Part shown: positions 16,405 through 24,206 of the stretch, piece after piece
Layout: each line of letters opens with the position of its first letter
Numbering within the stretch: the first letter of the stretch is position 1
DNA from: Pseudofrankia coriaricola
Lineage (GTDB): Bacteria; Actinomycetota; Actinomycetes; Frankiales; Frankiaceae
Assembly: GCF_001854805.1 (NCBI RefSeq)
Contig: NZ_MBLO01000136.1
Coordinates: 1 to 50,980 of the forward strand
Length of the DNA stretch: 50,980 nucleotides
Direction of reading: 5' to 3'
Program-made: the position numbers and the translations under genes
Notes under the pieces: model-generated
Database searches by the model: none
What the model was told of the DNA's origin: nothing
Seen by the model: only the letters and a program-made list of their open reading frames with translations

Positions 16405-17220
16405 TCAGCGGAAGTTCGCCGCGTCGCCCTGGTCGGGGAGGTCGAGCAGGGCGGCGTAGTCGACGAACGCGCGTAGGGTGTTGCCACCGTCCACGGTAAG
16501 CAGTTGTCCGGTCACCCAGGAGGACTCGGGTCCGGCGAGGTAGCGGACGGCCTGGGCCTGGTCCTCGACCTCGCCGTGCCGGTTGAGGGCCTGGTTGGCC
16601 AGGAACTGGGCCATCATCGCCTGGTTCGTGAGGGCCTTGGCGGTGGTCGGGGTTCGGGTCATTCCCGGGCGGACCGCGTTGACCCGGATGTTGAGCCGGC
16701 CGAGTTCGTCGGCGGCGACCCTGACCAGCTGGTCCACCGCCGCCTTGCCGGCGGCGTAGGACGCGATGTACCGGGTGGAGAGGGTTGCCGCGGTCGAGGA
16801 GATCGCGACGAACGAGCCGCCGCCGGCGCGCACCATCGCCTGCCCGGCGTACTTGAGCAGCAGGTAGACCGGGCGGACGTTGCGGTCGATCTCCTGGCTG
16901 AACTGGTCGTCGCCGTACAGCAGCACCGGCCAGATGCCGCCGCCGCCGGGGACGACGACGGCGATGTGCAGCCTGCCGTCGTCGGAGGCCGCATCGACCG
17001 CTTCCCGAACCTGGGTGCCGTCGAGGGCATCGGCGACGTGGTGGGCGACTGTGAGCCCCTCCTCGGCCAGCGTCTTCGCGGCGCCGACGAGCTTGGACTC
17101 GGTTCGACCGACGATCGTGACCTGGGCTCCGTCCCGCACGAGCAGACGGGCGGAGCCCAGGCCGATGCCGCTGCCACCGCCGATCACGATGGCGTGCTGT
17201 CCGGCCAACGGCTTGCTCAT
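16405..17220 (-). CDS. Short-chain dehydrogenase/reductase
   Basis: The protein is 271 residues. It has the glycine motif GGGSGIG near residue 14, Ser142, and Y155-x3-K159 in ASYAAGKAA, with PGMTRTP and a terminal TVDGG. The usual NNAG is replaced by VVPGGGG, seen in some actinobacterial SDRs. It lies 120 bp downstream of another SDR on the same strand and probably shares its transcript. Confidence 0.9.
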   Translation of the reverse strand: MSKPLAGQHAIVIGGGSGIGLGSARLLVRDGAQVTIVGRTESKLVGAAKTLAEEGLTVAHHVADALDGTQVREAVDAASDDGRLHIAVVVPGGGGIWPVLLYGDDQFSQEIDRNVRPVYLLLKYAGQAMVRAGGGSFVAISSTAATLSTRYIASYAAGKAAVDQLVRVAADELGRLNIRVNAVRPGMTRTPTTAKALTNQAMMAQFLANQALNRHGEVEDQAQAVRYLAGPESSWVTGQLLTVDGGNTLRAFVDYAALLDLPDQGDAANFR

Positions 17221-17340
17221 TCCCGGCCTCCCTGGGCGGTGGTGGCCGGCGGGCGACCCGGGGGCGTCGGGGGCCCGGCCGGCGACTCTTCCGATGGTTT
17301 TCCGGTGCGGGGCGGTGGCCTGTATCGAGCCTGGCGAGGC

Positions 17341-18093
17341 CTACTCGAACGAGCCGCCGCCGTCCACGTGCAGGGTGAGCCCGGTGACGTAGCCGGCGTC
17401 CGGGCCGGCGAGGTAGACCGCCGCGCGGCCGATGTCGTGTTCGGGGTCGCCGACCCGTTTGACCGACAGGCCGGCGACCGCCTGCTCGAGCTCGCGTGGA
17501 TGCTGGTCGAAGAATCGGCGCATGCTCTCGGATGAGGCGAACGGGGCGATGGCGTTGACGGTGATGCCGTGCTGTCCCCATTCCCGTGCGGCGGCCTTGG
17601 TCAGCCCGCCGACGGCCGCTTTCCCGGCGATGTAGGTGCCGAAGCCGGGCAGGCCCTGTAGTTCCGATCCGGAGCGCAGGTTGATGATCCGCCCGTCGCC
17701 CTTCAGGTGCGGGAAGGCGGCGCGCATGAACGACAGTGTCGCGCCCGGCCCGGTCGCCAGGGCCAGGGCAAGATCCTGGTCGGTGGCCTCTTCCAGGGGC
17801 ACCCCTGACCGTGCCGCCATCGCGTTGTTGACGAGGATGTGCAGCCCGCCGAACCGTTCGACGGCCGCCGTCACGCAGGCATCCACCTGCTGGGAGTCGC
17901 GGATGTCGCAGGGGTAGGCGAGGGCCTGGGCGCCGCGTTCGGTGATTTCTTTGGCCACCCGTTCGGCGTTGTCGGCGTCCAGGTCCGCCACCGTGACGCG
18001 GGCGCCTTCGGACCCGAGCGCCAGCGCGATCCCGCGGCCGATGCCCTGGCCGGCTCCGGTCACGATCGCCACCCTGCCGTCGAGGACGCCCAT
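17341..18093 (-). CDS. Short-chain dehydrogenase/reductase (FabG-like)
   Basis: The protein is 250 residues. The start at ATG 18093 is chosen because AAGGGGAG lies 6-7 nt upstream and MGVLDGRVAIVTGAGQGIG follows directly; TTG 18111 and ATG 18099 are in frame but poorly spaced. TGAGQGIG (12-19), NNAMA in place of NNAG, a Ser near 141 and Y154-x3-K158 are visible, ending in a HVDGGGS segment. It is the first gene of a likely two-SDR operon. An AT-rich leader (about 18150-18175) holds the probable promoter. Confidence 0.9.
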   Translation of the reverse strand: MGVLDGRVAIVTGAGQGIGRGIALALGSEGARVTVADLDADNAERVAKEITERGAQALAYPCDIRDSQQVDACVTAAVERFGGLHILVNNAMAARSGVPLEEATDQDLALALATGPGATLSFMRAAFPHLKGDGRIINLRSGSELQGLPGFGTYIAGKAAVGGLTKAAAREWGQHGITVNAIAPFASSESMRRFFDQHPRELEQAVAGLSVKRVGDPEHDIGRAAVYLAGPDAGYVTGLTLHVDGGGSFE

Positions 18094-18202
18094 CTGCATC
18101 TCCCCTTCCAATTCCCGGGCTCCGCCTCGCGCCGAGGCAAACCGCGGCTAAAATATACAATCTACACTATGGTTCATGGTGGAGCTCAGGCGCTGGCCCG
18201 TC

Positions 18203-18472
18203 TCACGGTTTGATCAGGCTGGAACACGATGCCTTCACCGTCTCGACATACTTCTTGTCCTTGAGGCCCACCAGCGCCGCGCACGGAACGTTCACGACGT
18301 GGTTGATCGGCCACTGCGTCGCCGGCAGGGCTCCCTCCACGCTGTGCGTGAAGCCGCTGTTGGCGCTCTCGAGGAAGGAGTCGACGGTCAGGTCTCTCCC
18401 GGTCTTCTCCAGCACACTCAGGAAGAGGTCGGCGGACCAGTACCCGGCCAGCGCGGGCAGGCTGAGCACCTG
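18203..18472 (-). pseudogene. Branched-chain amino-acid-type substrate-binding protein, C-terminal remnant
   Basis: About 88 residues read as the end of a LivJ/LivK-like periplasmic binding protein: LSLPALAGYWSADLFLSVLE, GRDLTVDSFLESA, WPINHVVNVPCAALVGLKDK and the tail ending SSLIKP. The signal peptide and first lobe are missing. Similarity stops at about 18472, where a methyltransferase scrap begins on the other strand. Confidence 0.72.
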
Positions 18473-18479
18473 GTTCGGC

Positions 18480-18605
18480 CTGGACTGGCGGCTGATCGGT
18501 GTCGACATCTCCGCGCCCCAGGTCGACCTCGCCCGCCGCAGGGGCCTCATCGCGGTGGTCGCCAGCGCCGGGCGGCTCCCACTTGGTGACCAGTCCGTCG
18601 CTCGT
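18480..18605 (+). pseudogene. SAM-dependent methyltransferase, internal remnant
   Basis: Forty-two residues carry the SAM-binding signature of class I methyltransferases: WRLIGVDISAPQVDLARRRG, then VVASAGRLPLGDQSV. The acidic GVDIS loop and the LPLGDQSV strand are in order and correctly spaced. Nothing else of the enzyme is present. Confidence 0.65.
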
Positions 18606-18677
18606 GCCGAGAGGAGTGCGTGCCAGTTCCGCGGAATGATGAGCACGCCTCCGGGTCCTGGCCGCGGTCTGGTGCGG

Positions 18678-18706
18678 TTGACCGCGCGAGTAGATGGTAC
18701 TAATAA
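18678..18706 (+). promoter_or_regulatory. Promoter of the GntR gene, near-leaderless
   Basis: TTGACC (18678-18683) and TAATAA (18701-18706) are separated by exactly 17 bp. Transcription would begin about 18713-18717, at or just before the GntR ATG (18717), giving a leaderless or near-leaderless message. The -10 lies inside an imperfect inverted repeat GTACTA-N7-TAGCAC, a plausible autoregulatory GntR site. Confidence 0.6.
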
Positions 18707-18716
18707 TACTAGCACT

Positions 18717-19064
18717 ATGAGATGGGCGGTTGATCATTCTTCGCGGGAGGCATTGCCACTCCAGATCGTGGCGTGTGTACGCCGGGGCGTGGCTTCGGGG
18801 GAGCTTGCCGTCGGCGAGCAGCTGCCGCCGGCGGCCGAGCTGGCGGGGGCACTGTCGGTCGACCGCAACACGGTGTTGGCCGCCTACCGGCAGCTGCGCG
18901 ACGACGGCGTGCTGGAGTTCCGTCGGGGCCGCGGGGCACGGGTCGCGTCCGCCGTCACGGAGCCGGCCCCGGTTACCGAGGCGGCCCAGACGCTCGTGGC
19001 TGTTGCCCGCCAGCACGGCCTGGGGCGCCACGACCTGCTTCGCCTCATCGAGAAGCTGACGTGA
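18717..19064 (+). CDS. GntR-family regulator, YtrA-like
   Basis: The protein is 115 residues. A GntR winged helix fills residues 10-80 (LPLQIVACVRRGVASGELAV, GEQLPPAAELAGALSVDRNT, VLAAYRQLRDDGVLEFRRGR), with only a short tail (VAVARQHGLGRHDLLRLIEKL) instead of a ligand domain. That length is typical of the YtrA subfamily, which usually governs an adjacent membrane transporter. The next gene, 22 bp on, encodes a membrane protein. No ribosome site is visible, which agrees with the leaderless promoter. Confidence 0.9.
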   Translation: MRWAVDHSSREALPLQIVACVRRGVASGELAVGEQLPPAAELAGALSVDRNTVLAAYRQLRDDGVLEFRRGRGARVASAVTEPAPVTEAAQTLVAVARQHGLGRHDLLRLIEKLT

Positions 19065-19086
19065 CACATCGAGAGGATGGTGCCCA

Positions 19087-19593
19087 ATGACGGCATCCGA
19101 GCTACCCGGCCAGGGCCGGTACTCGATCTACACCGGCCGAGTGACGAACTGGCCGCTGGTGGTGGCTCTCGGCGCCGCCCTGATGGTGCCGCTGCTGCTC
19201 CTTGGAAGCCTGTCGCACGGCAGCTGGCTCGACCCGGCCGGCCCCGCGATCCCGCTGCTGGTAGCCGCTGCCGCCGTGCTCATCAACGTGCTGACCGGAT
19301 TGAGCGTCAGGACGGCGGCGGGACCCAACGGGATCTCGGTCCACTGCGGGGTGCTCGGATGGCCACGCCGCACCTACCGCCTGGAAGAGATCGAGCGCGC
19401 CGAGGTGATCGACCTGTTGCCGTCGCTGTGGCGCGTGTCCCTCGGCTTCTGGTGGACCCCTCGCCACATCTACTTCACGGTCCGGACCGGACCCGCCCTG
19501 CGGCTAGCCATGCACACCGGCCGACGCGTGACGATCACCGTACCGGACCCCCACGCCGCGGTCACGATCATCCGCGAGGCGAAGTCCGCGTGA
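19087..19593 (+). CDS. Two-TM membrane protein with PH-like domain
   Basis: The protein is 168 residues. Two transmembrane helices (about 23-45 and 52-73) are followed by a soluble beta-rich domain with GISVHCGVLGWPRRTYRLEE, then a ..FWWTPRHIYFTVRTGPALRL pattern like bacterial PH domains. It is probably co-transcribed with the GntR gene. The function is unknown; a membrane stress or transport accessory role is inferred from the YtrA-like neighbour. Confidence 0.82.
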   Translation: MTASELPGQGRYSIYTGRVTNWPLVVALGAALMVPLLLLGSLSHGSWLDPAGPAIPLLVAAAAVLINVLTGLSVRTAAGPNGISVHCGVLGWPRRTYRLEEIERAEVIDLLPSLWRVSLGFWWTPRHIYFTVRTGPALRLAMHTGRRVTITVPDPHAAVTIIREAKSA

Positions 19594-19750
19594 CAATTCG
19601 ACTCGACGTCGAGTACGCCTTGCCCCACTCGGTCTCCGCGACAACGCACGGAAATGGGCGTGCTCGCTGGATGAGGACGAGCTGATCGAGCATTGGGCGC
19701 CAACCCCCGGGTCCGCCGAACCCAATAACAAGTCGGCACTTCACCGCCGT

Positions 19751-20644
19751 TCACCTCACGAACGTGTCACGGTGCCTTTCCAAGAATTGACGGAGTGACG
19801 TGGCCTGCCGTCCGATCACCGTCTCGATAGTGTCGTAGACATCGGCCGGGTCGACCAGCGAGCCGTTGATTGTCCGCTCGAAAGTGTTGCGGACACAGCT
19901 CATGTAAATGGGATCGTAGCCTGCCGCGACCATTTGCTCGTAGAAGATCCGCGGTTCCGCTGGCTCGTACCGCCAAGGCCGTCCCGTTACCTCACCGAGC
20001 AGGTCGGCGATCTCGGTGATCGACGCGGCCTCGGCGGCGAGGTCGTAGGCGCGTCCGTGGTGTGGCTTGGGATCGCGCAGCACCGTGGCCGCCACGGCGG
20101 CGATGTCGCCGATGTCCACCCAGTTCGGCCGCCCGTCGCCGACGAAGTGGGTGAGAACGCCGGGCGCCCCCAGGCTGAGCCGCAGATTCTGCATGAACCC
20201 GGATGGTCGTACGTGCGTGAAACCGAGCCCGGAGCGCTCGATGTACGCCTCGACGAGCTGATGCCAGATGAAGTGGGCGACGGTGGTGTCCTCGGCGGCG
20301 GAGACGCCGAGATGAACCACATGAGATACTCCCGCCCCATTCGCCGCATCGACGGCCGCCTTGGATTGGGCGAGCATCCGGACGTCATAACCGGTGAGAA
20401 TAAATACCTTGTCAATCCCCTCAAAAATCGACTGGATAGCGTCGAGCCCGCCCGTCTCCGCGTCGTCCAGATCGAGATGACGCACCTCGATCCCGCGTTC
20501 CCGCAGCGGGCGTGCCGCCTCCTGTCGGCGGGTTGCGGCGACCAGACGAAGCAGCCCCGTCTGGTGATCGGGAACGAGTTCGTCGATGAGCGTCGAGCCG
20601 ATCGCTCCGCTGGCTCCGATGACCAGAACTGCTGGTGGCGACAT
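19751..20644 (-). CDS. NmrA-like NAD(P)-binding protein
   Basis: The protein is 297 residues. An N-terminal Rossmann motif GASGAIGSTLIDEL, then HLDLDD, VVHLGVSAAED and FTHVRPSGFMQNL are typical of atypical SDRs of the NmrA/NAD(P)H-azoreductase group. The classical YxxxK is absent, as in that group. The gene is divergent from a MerR regulator with a textbook MerR operator between them, so it is probably induced by the MerR ligand. Confidence 0.9.
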   Translation of the reverse strand: MSPPAVLVIGASGAIGSTLIDELVPDHQTGLLRLVAATRRQEAARPLRERGIEVRHLDLDDAETGGLDAIQSIFEGIDKVFILTGYDVRMLAQSKAAVDAANGAGVSHVVHLGVSAAEDTTVAHFIWHQLVEAYIERSGLGFTHVRPSGFMQNLRLSLGAPGVLTHFVGDGRPNWVDIGDIAAVAATVLRDPKPHHGRAYDLAAEAASITEIADLLGEVTGRPWRYEPAEPRIFYEQMVAAGYDPIYMSCVRNTFERTINGSLVDPADVYDTIETVIGRQATSLRQFLERHRDTFVR

Positions 20645-20688
20645 GTCCTCTCCCTTGGGTCGAGTCTTCGGCGTGCCGACCTGAAGGA

Positions 20689-20719
20689 AGGTAAAGCCTC
20701 ACGTCAGCGTGAGGGTCAA
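20689..20719 (-). promoter_or_regulatory. MerR-type promoter/operator for the NmrA gene
   Basis: Reading the minus strand, TTGACC (20719-20714) is followed by a long 19-20 bp spacer and TTACCT or TACCTT (about 20694-20688). Inside the spacer lies the perfect palindrome CCTCACG-TCAG-CGTGAGG (20697-20714). An over-long spacer carrying a dyad is the hallmark of MerR-activated promoters. Confidence 0.8.
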
Positions 20720-20737
20720 GTGATTAGAATAGCGATC

Positions 20738-21115
20738 ATGCGAATCGGTGAGTTGGCGCATCGCACCCGGGTGAGCGTCCGGGCCCTGCGCTACTACGAG
20801 GAACAAGGTCTCCTGGTGCCCGCCCGGGCCGCCAACGGCTACCGTGAATACCCCGAGGCGGCCGTCGATCTGGTCAGTTGCATCCAGTTGTTGTACGCGG
20901 CGGGTCTGTCCAGCGCCAAGGTCGCCAAAGTGCTTCCCGCCGCATGCCGCGAAACCAGAGGCATGGTCGTCGTGTCCGCCGAGGTCAACGGGGAACTGCA
21001 AGGAGTGCGCGCCCGCCTGGCAGAGGAGATCGAGGAGCGCCAGGCGTCGCTGCGCCTGCTCGACGAGGTCATGGCGGCCGCATGCCAGGTCGGCGCCCGG
21101 AAGGCCGCGGCTTAA
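20738..21115 (+). CDS. MerR-family regulator
   Basis: The protein is 125 residues. ATG 20738 opens directly on the MerR HTH (MRIGELAHRTRVSVRALRYY, EEQGLLVPARAANGYREYPE), followed by the dimerisation coiled coil (about 75-115). There is no metal-binding cysteine pattern, so an organic or redox ligand is likely. It is divergent from the NmrA-like gene. A GGCCGCT-GT-AGCGGCC hairpin at 21131-21146 may terminate it. Confidence 0.92.
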   Translation: MRIGELAHRTRVSVRALRYYEEQGLLVPARAANGYREYPEAAVDLVSCIQLLYAAGLSSAKVAKVLPAACRETRGMVVVSAEVNGELQGVRARLAEEIEERQASLRLLDEVMAAACQVGARKAAA

Positions 21116-21130
21116 CGGCCGCTGCGTTCA

Positions 21131-21146
21131 GGCCGCTGTAGCGGCC
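21131..21146. terminator. Short hairpin after the MerR gene
   Basis: Seven perfect GC-rich pairs (GGCCGCT/AGCGGCC) around a 2-nt loop, 16 nt after the MerR stop. The loop is tight and there is no T-tract, so terminator activity is tentative. Confidence 0.3.
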
Positions 21147-21316
21147 CGGGCGTTGAGGCCCTGGAGTCCTAGCTCTGAGATGCCGGACTGATCACATGGC
21201 AGGACGGGAGTATCGAGCCGAGCGCAGTGGGCCGATGTCACGCATGGATGACCCTATCAAGATGATCTTCCGGCGGTCGATGCGGGTCGAGGTCCGGACG
21301 GTGTTCGACAAGCCCG
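21147..21316. other. Intergenic, nothing recognised
   Basis: It lies between the MerR gene and the VOC gene, which are convergent. I see no gene or repeat. Confidence 0.4.
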
Positions 21317-21625
21317 TCAGGACGCGACGTGGATATCAACGACGCGTCCTTCGGGGTCGTGCAGAATGTGGTCTCCTGGCTCGAGAAAGAGACCCACCTC
21401 GCCCTGGCTTACGGTGAGGCCCAGGCGGATCATGCCGGTCTCACCTCGACTGCCCGCGGGATACAGTTCGAGAACAGCACCCCCGCTCAAGGCGGCGGCA
21501 TAGTGTTCCGGACCGGAACCATGACGCTCCCGCTCGAACGCGAGCCCCAGGCTTCGGTAGAAGTCGCGACAGGCGGACACGTCAGCACAGTAGAGAACGA
21601 TAAGAATGATCTGCGCGCCCGCCAT
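21317..21625 (-). CDS. VOC/glyoxalase-fold protein, short
   Basis: The protein is 102 residues. It has the VOC layout: IILIVLYCADVSACRDFYRS, LGLAFERERHG, a middle beta region and the ending ILHDPEGRVVDIHVAS. Most single-domain members are about 115-125 residues, so the middle may be slightly shortened. The metal-ligand set is not clear. It lies 60 bp downstream of the cupin gene on the same strand and may be co-transcribed with it. Confidence 0.75.
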   Translation of the reverse strand: MAGAQIILIVLYCADVSACRDFYRSLGLAFERERHGSGPEHYAAALSGGAVLELYPAGSRGETGMIRLGLTVSQGEVGLFLEPGDHILHDPEGRVVDIHVAS

Positions 21626-21685
21626 CCGCCCATGATATTTCCTCTACGAGGTCCCGCCATCCAAGCCGGGTCGGGTCGGGTCGGA

Positions 21686-22177
21686 CTAAGCGTCCCCGCC
21701 GGGGGCGACGCACCAGGGGTTCTCCTCGTAACGGATGTGGTACTTCGCCGCGATCGGGTTGATCTTCGCCGGATCGAGTGCGCCGTTCGTGAGAACGGTC
21801 GGGCCGGCCTCGAACAGGTCCTCAAGGTACTTCTCCCAGCCTCCGGGCGAGGAGATCTGCAGGACCCGCGGCGGTGGCGTCGACACGCGGCGCAGGGCAT
21901 GCGGGACGCCCTGGGGAAGCAGGGTGAACATGCCACGCGTCGCGGTGTAGGACCGGTCGTCGAAGTCGACGCCGAGCTCACCGTCGAGCACGTAGATGCA
22001 CTCGTCCGCCCCAAGATGGACGTGCCGGGGGATGTCGACGGCGACCGAGACCTCCAGCAGGGAGAACCGTCCGCCGGTGTCCTCCGTCCTCGCTTTGACC
22101 GCGAAGGCGGGCGGCAGCGGGAACCGCCCAGGGCGGATCTGGCCCTCGTCGAGCATGATGAAGCGACCGTCAGACAT
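21686..22177 (-). CDS. Cupin-domain protein (quercetinase-like fold)
   Basis: The protein is 163 residues. The start at 22177 has GGAGG nine bases upstream. The cupin motif 1 region reads PRHVHLGADECIYVLDGELG (two His and one Glu as metal ligands) and motif 2 reads FTLLPQGVPHALRR. It could be a dioxygenase or a ligand-binding single cupin. The divergent TetR gene and the strong dyads between them indicate substrate-controlled expression. Confidence 0.85.
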   Translation of the reverse strand: MSDGRFIMLDEGQIRPGRFPLPPAFAVKARTEDTGGRFSLLEVSVAVDIPRHVHLGADECIYVLDGELGVDFDDRSYTATRGMFTLLPQGVPHALRRVSTPPPRVLQISSPGGWEKYLEDLFEAGPTVLTNGALDPAKINPIAAKYHIRYEENPWCVAPGGDA

Positions 22178-22208
22178 GATCAGCGACCTCCAGCTATGAG
22201 GTAGTTCT

Positions 22209-22242
22209 GGAACAGTCTGTTCCGAAGATATGGAACAGACTG
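22209..22242. promoter_or_regulatory. Compound palindromic operator between cupin and TetR genes
   Basis: There are three related half-sites: GGAACA-GTC-TGTTCC at 22209-22223, and CAGTCTGTTCC (22213-22223) mirrored perfectly by GGAACAGACTG (22232-22242) over an 8-bp spacer. Overlapping dyads of this kind fit a TetR dimer-of-dimers site controlling both directions. Confidence 0.75.
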
Positions 22243-22360
22243 CCCCACAGTTGGCAGGTATGCAAGTGGCTGATGGCCGCGTCGGCCTCAGGTCAGCCTG
22301 GGGCAGCCTTCGGCTCGGCTCCCGGCAGGCCGACGGGTGAAGAAGGGGAGGTCGCGGAGG

Positions 22361-22963
22361 GTGACCAGTAAGGCCGGACGTCCGTCGGGTGCGGGAACAT
22401 CGGATCCGCGGGTGCTGCGCAGCCGCGCCGCCGCGCTCTCGGCGGCCCGCGCGATCCTCCTCGAGGGCGGGTCGGAGGCTGTCACCCACGTCGCCGTCGC
22501 CGCCCGCAGCGGGGTCGGACGCACAACGCTGTACCGGCACTGGCCGGACACCATCGCGCTGCTGCGGGACGTGCTCCGGGAGCAGATGGAGATCGATCAC
22601 AGCGTTCCCATGGGCGACCTGCGCGACGACCTGGTCCGCGAACTGGAGGTCGTGCGCGACCAGCTGCATCAGCCCCCGCTCGAGCGGACGATGCGGACGA
22701 TGATCGAGCGTGCGCCCACCCATCCCGCCTACAGCGAGCTCAAGGAGTTCCTCTATCGGGAAGGCACGCGTGTCCTCGCCGAGGTGGTGCGGACCGGTAT
22801 CGCGCGGGGCGAGCTTGCCCGGCAGCTTGACCCGGACCGAGCCGTCGACCAGCTGGCCGGACCACTGATCTATCGGCGACTGCTGGCCGGACGGACGTTC
22901 ACCGCCGACTACGTCCGGGATCTCGTCGACGACTTCCTCCGGGCCCACAGCCCCCGGCCGTGA
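22361..22963 (+). CDS. TetR-family regulator
   Basis: The protein is 200 residues. The start at GTG 22361 is preferred because AAGGGGAGG lies nine bases upstream; GTG 22337 is in frame but lacks a site. The HTH (about 20-65) reads RAAALSAARAILLEGGSEAV, THVAVAARSGVGRTTLYRHW. The C-terminal domain has the ARLDPDRAVDQLAGPLIYRRL-like pattern of TetR_C groups. It is divergent from the cupin gene and probably binds the dyads between them. Confidence 0.9.
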   Translation: MTSKAGRPSGAGTSDPRVLRSRAAALSAARAILLEGGSEAVTHVAVAARSGVGRTTLYRHWPDTIALLRDVLREQMEIDHSVPMGDLRDDLVRELEVVRDQLHQPPLERTMRTMIERAPTHPAYSELKEFLYREGTRVLAEVVRTGIARGELARQLDPDRAVDQLAGPLIYRRLLAGRTFTADYVRDLVDDFLRAHSPRP

Positions 22964-23015
22964 ACGGGCGCGCTTCGCTGCGGCATGCCCGAGACGAGGG
23001 GCGGCGAGCGCGCGG

Positions 23016-24146
23016 TCAGCCGCGGAAGTACGTTCGCAGGTCACCGACGAGGACGTCGGGGCGTTCCATCGCGGCGAAGTGTCCGCCGTCCGGGAACTCC
23101 GACCAGTGCACGATGGCGGAGTTGTCGCGTTCGGCGAACGTCCGGATCGTCGTGAAATCGTCGGCGAAGACCGCCACGCCGGTCCGCGAGGGGTTCACCT
23201 CGGGCTCGCGTGCCGCCCTGGCCTCCTCGAAGTGGTAGCGACCCGCGGTCGCCTGGGTGTTCGTGAACCAGTACAGCGAGACCTGGGTGAGGATCTGCTC
23301 GCGGCTCACAAGGCTGGTGCCGTTGCCGAAGTTGTTGAACAGCTCGCTCCAGGCCAGCTGCCCGACCGGCGAGTCGGCCATGGCCACCGCCACGGTCTGC
23401 GGGCGGGTCGCGTTGATCTGGTTGTAGCCGCCGACGGACTGGAACCACTTGAGGTGCTCGAGCGCGGCGTAGTCCTTCGGCTCGAGCTTCGCGAACTCCG
23501 CCGGGTCGCCGGAAGGGAACGAGAACAGCTGCAGCACATGCAGGCCGAGGAAGCCCTCCGGCTGCAGGAGACCCAGCTCGCGAGAGATCATCGCGCCGGC
23601 GTCGCTGCCGTGCACGCCGTACGACTCGTACCCGAGCCGCCGCATCAGCCTGTCGACCGTCTGGGCCACCCGCCGCATGGTCCAGTCGCGGCCGACGAGC
23701 GGCGTGCTGTAGCCGAAACCGGGGATCGACGGCACCACGACCGAGAACGCGTCGTCGGCGCTGCCACCGTGAGCGACCGGGTCGGTGAGCTGGTCGATCA
23801 TGTCCAGGTAGTCGACGAACGAGCCCGGGTAGGTGTGCAGAAGCAGCAGCGGGGTCGCGTTCTCCTCCTTCGACGGTACGTGGACGAAGTGCACGGTCTG
23901 GCCGTCGATCTCGGTCAGGTAGTGCGGGAACGCGTTCATCCGGGCTTCCTGGGCGCGCCAGTCGAACTTCGTCACCCAGTACTCGACCATCTCGGCGAGA
24001 TAGCTGTTCGGGACGCCGTACTCCCAGTCGTCGGTGGGAGCGGGCTGCGGCAGCCGGGTGCGGGCCAGGCGCTCGCCGAGGTCGTCAAGGTCGGCCTGCG
24101 GAACCTCGACGCGGAACGGGCGGATGTCGTTCGTGGTCTTCGTCAT
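23016..24146 (-). CDS. Epoxide hydrolase (N-terminal EHN domain plus alpha/beta fold)
   Basis: The protein is 376 residues. The EHN domain (about 8-110) is recognisable from FRVEVPQADLDDLGERLART, and the Y-x-x-x-W-x-x-x-F-DWR stretch. The hydrolase core has nucleophile Asp182 in GSDAGA and His356 in DGGHFAA. The oxyanion motif is H104-TYPGS instead of the usual HGWPGS. It likely hydrates small epoxides during detoxification or catabolism. It is divergent from a WYL regulator with a palindrome between them. Confidence 0.92.
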   Translation of the reverse strand: MTKTTNDIRPFRVEVPQADLDDLGERLARTRLPQPAPTDDWEYGVPNSYLAEMVEYWVTKFDWRAQEARMNAFPHYLTEIDGQTVHFVHVPSKEENATPLLLLHTYPGSFVDYLDMIDQLTDPVAHGGSADDAFSVVVPSIPGFGYSTPLVGRDWTMRRVAQTVDRLMRRLGYESYGVHGSDAGAMISRELGLLQPEGFLGLHVLQLFSFPSGDPAEFAKLEPKDYAALEHLKWFQSVGGYNQINATRPQTVAVAMADSPVGQLAWSELFNNFGNGTSLVSREQILTQVSLYWFTNTQATAGRYHFEEARAAREPEVNPSRTGVAVFADDFTTIRTFAERDNSAIVHWSEFPDGGHFAAMERPDVLVGDLRTYFRG

Positions 24147-24165
24147 GGCCCCAACCTAGAAGCCG

Positions 24166-24188
24166 TATAGGAACACCTGGTTCCTATA
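24166..24188. promoter_or_regulatory. Palindromic operator between epoxide hydrolase and WYL regulator
   Basis: TATAGGAAC (24166-24174) and GTTCCTATA (24180-24188) are perfect mirror copies around ACCTG. The site lies in a 60-bp divergent gap, so one bound regulator could control both genes. Confidence 0.75.
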
Positions 24189-24206
24189 TATGAGACGATC
24201 TCCGGC

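Noticed and set aside
16079-18160. 693-residue minus-strand frame across both SDR genes
   Set aside because: It is out of frame with two SDRs that have complete motifs; the composition is Arg/Pro-rich noise.
19934-20737. Plus-strand extension upstream of the MerR gene
   Set aside because: It is antisense to the NmrA gene; the MerR domain starts exactly at ATG 20738.
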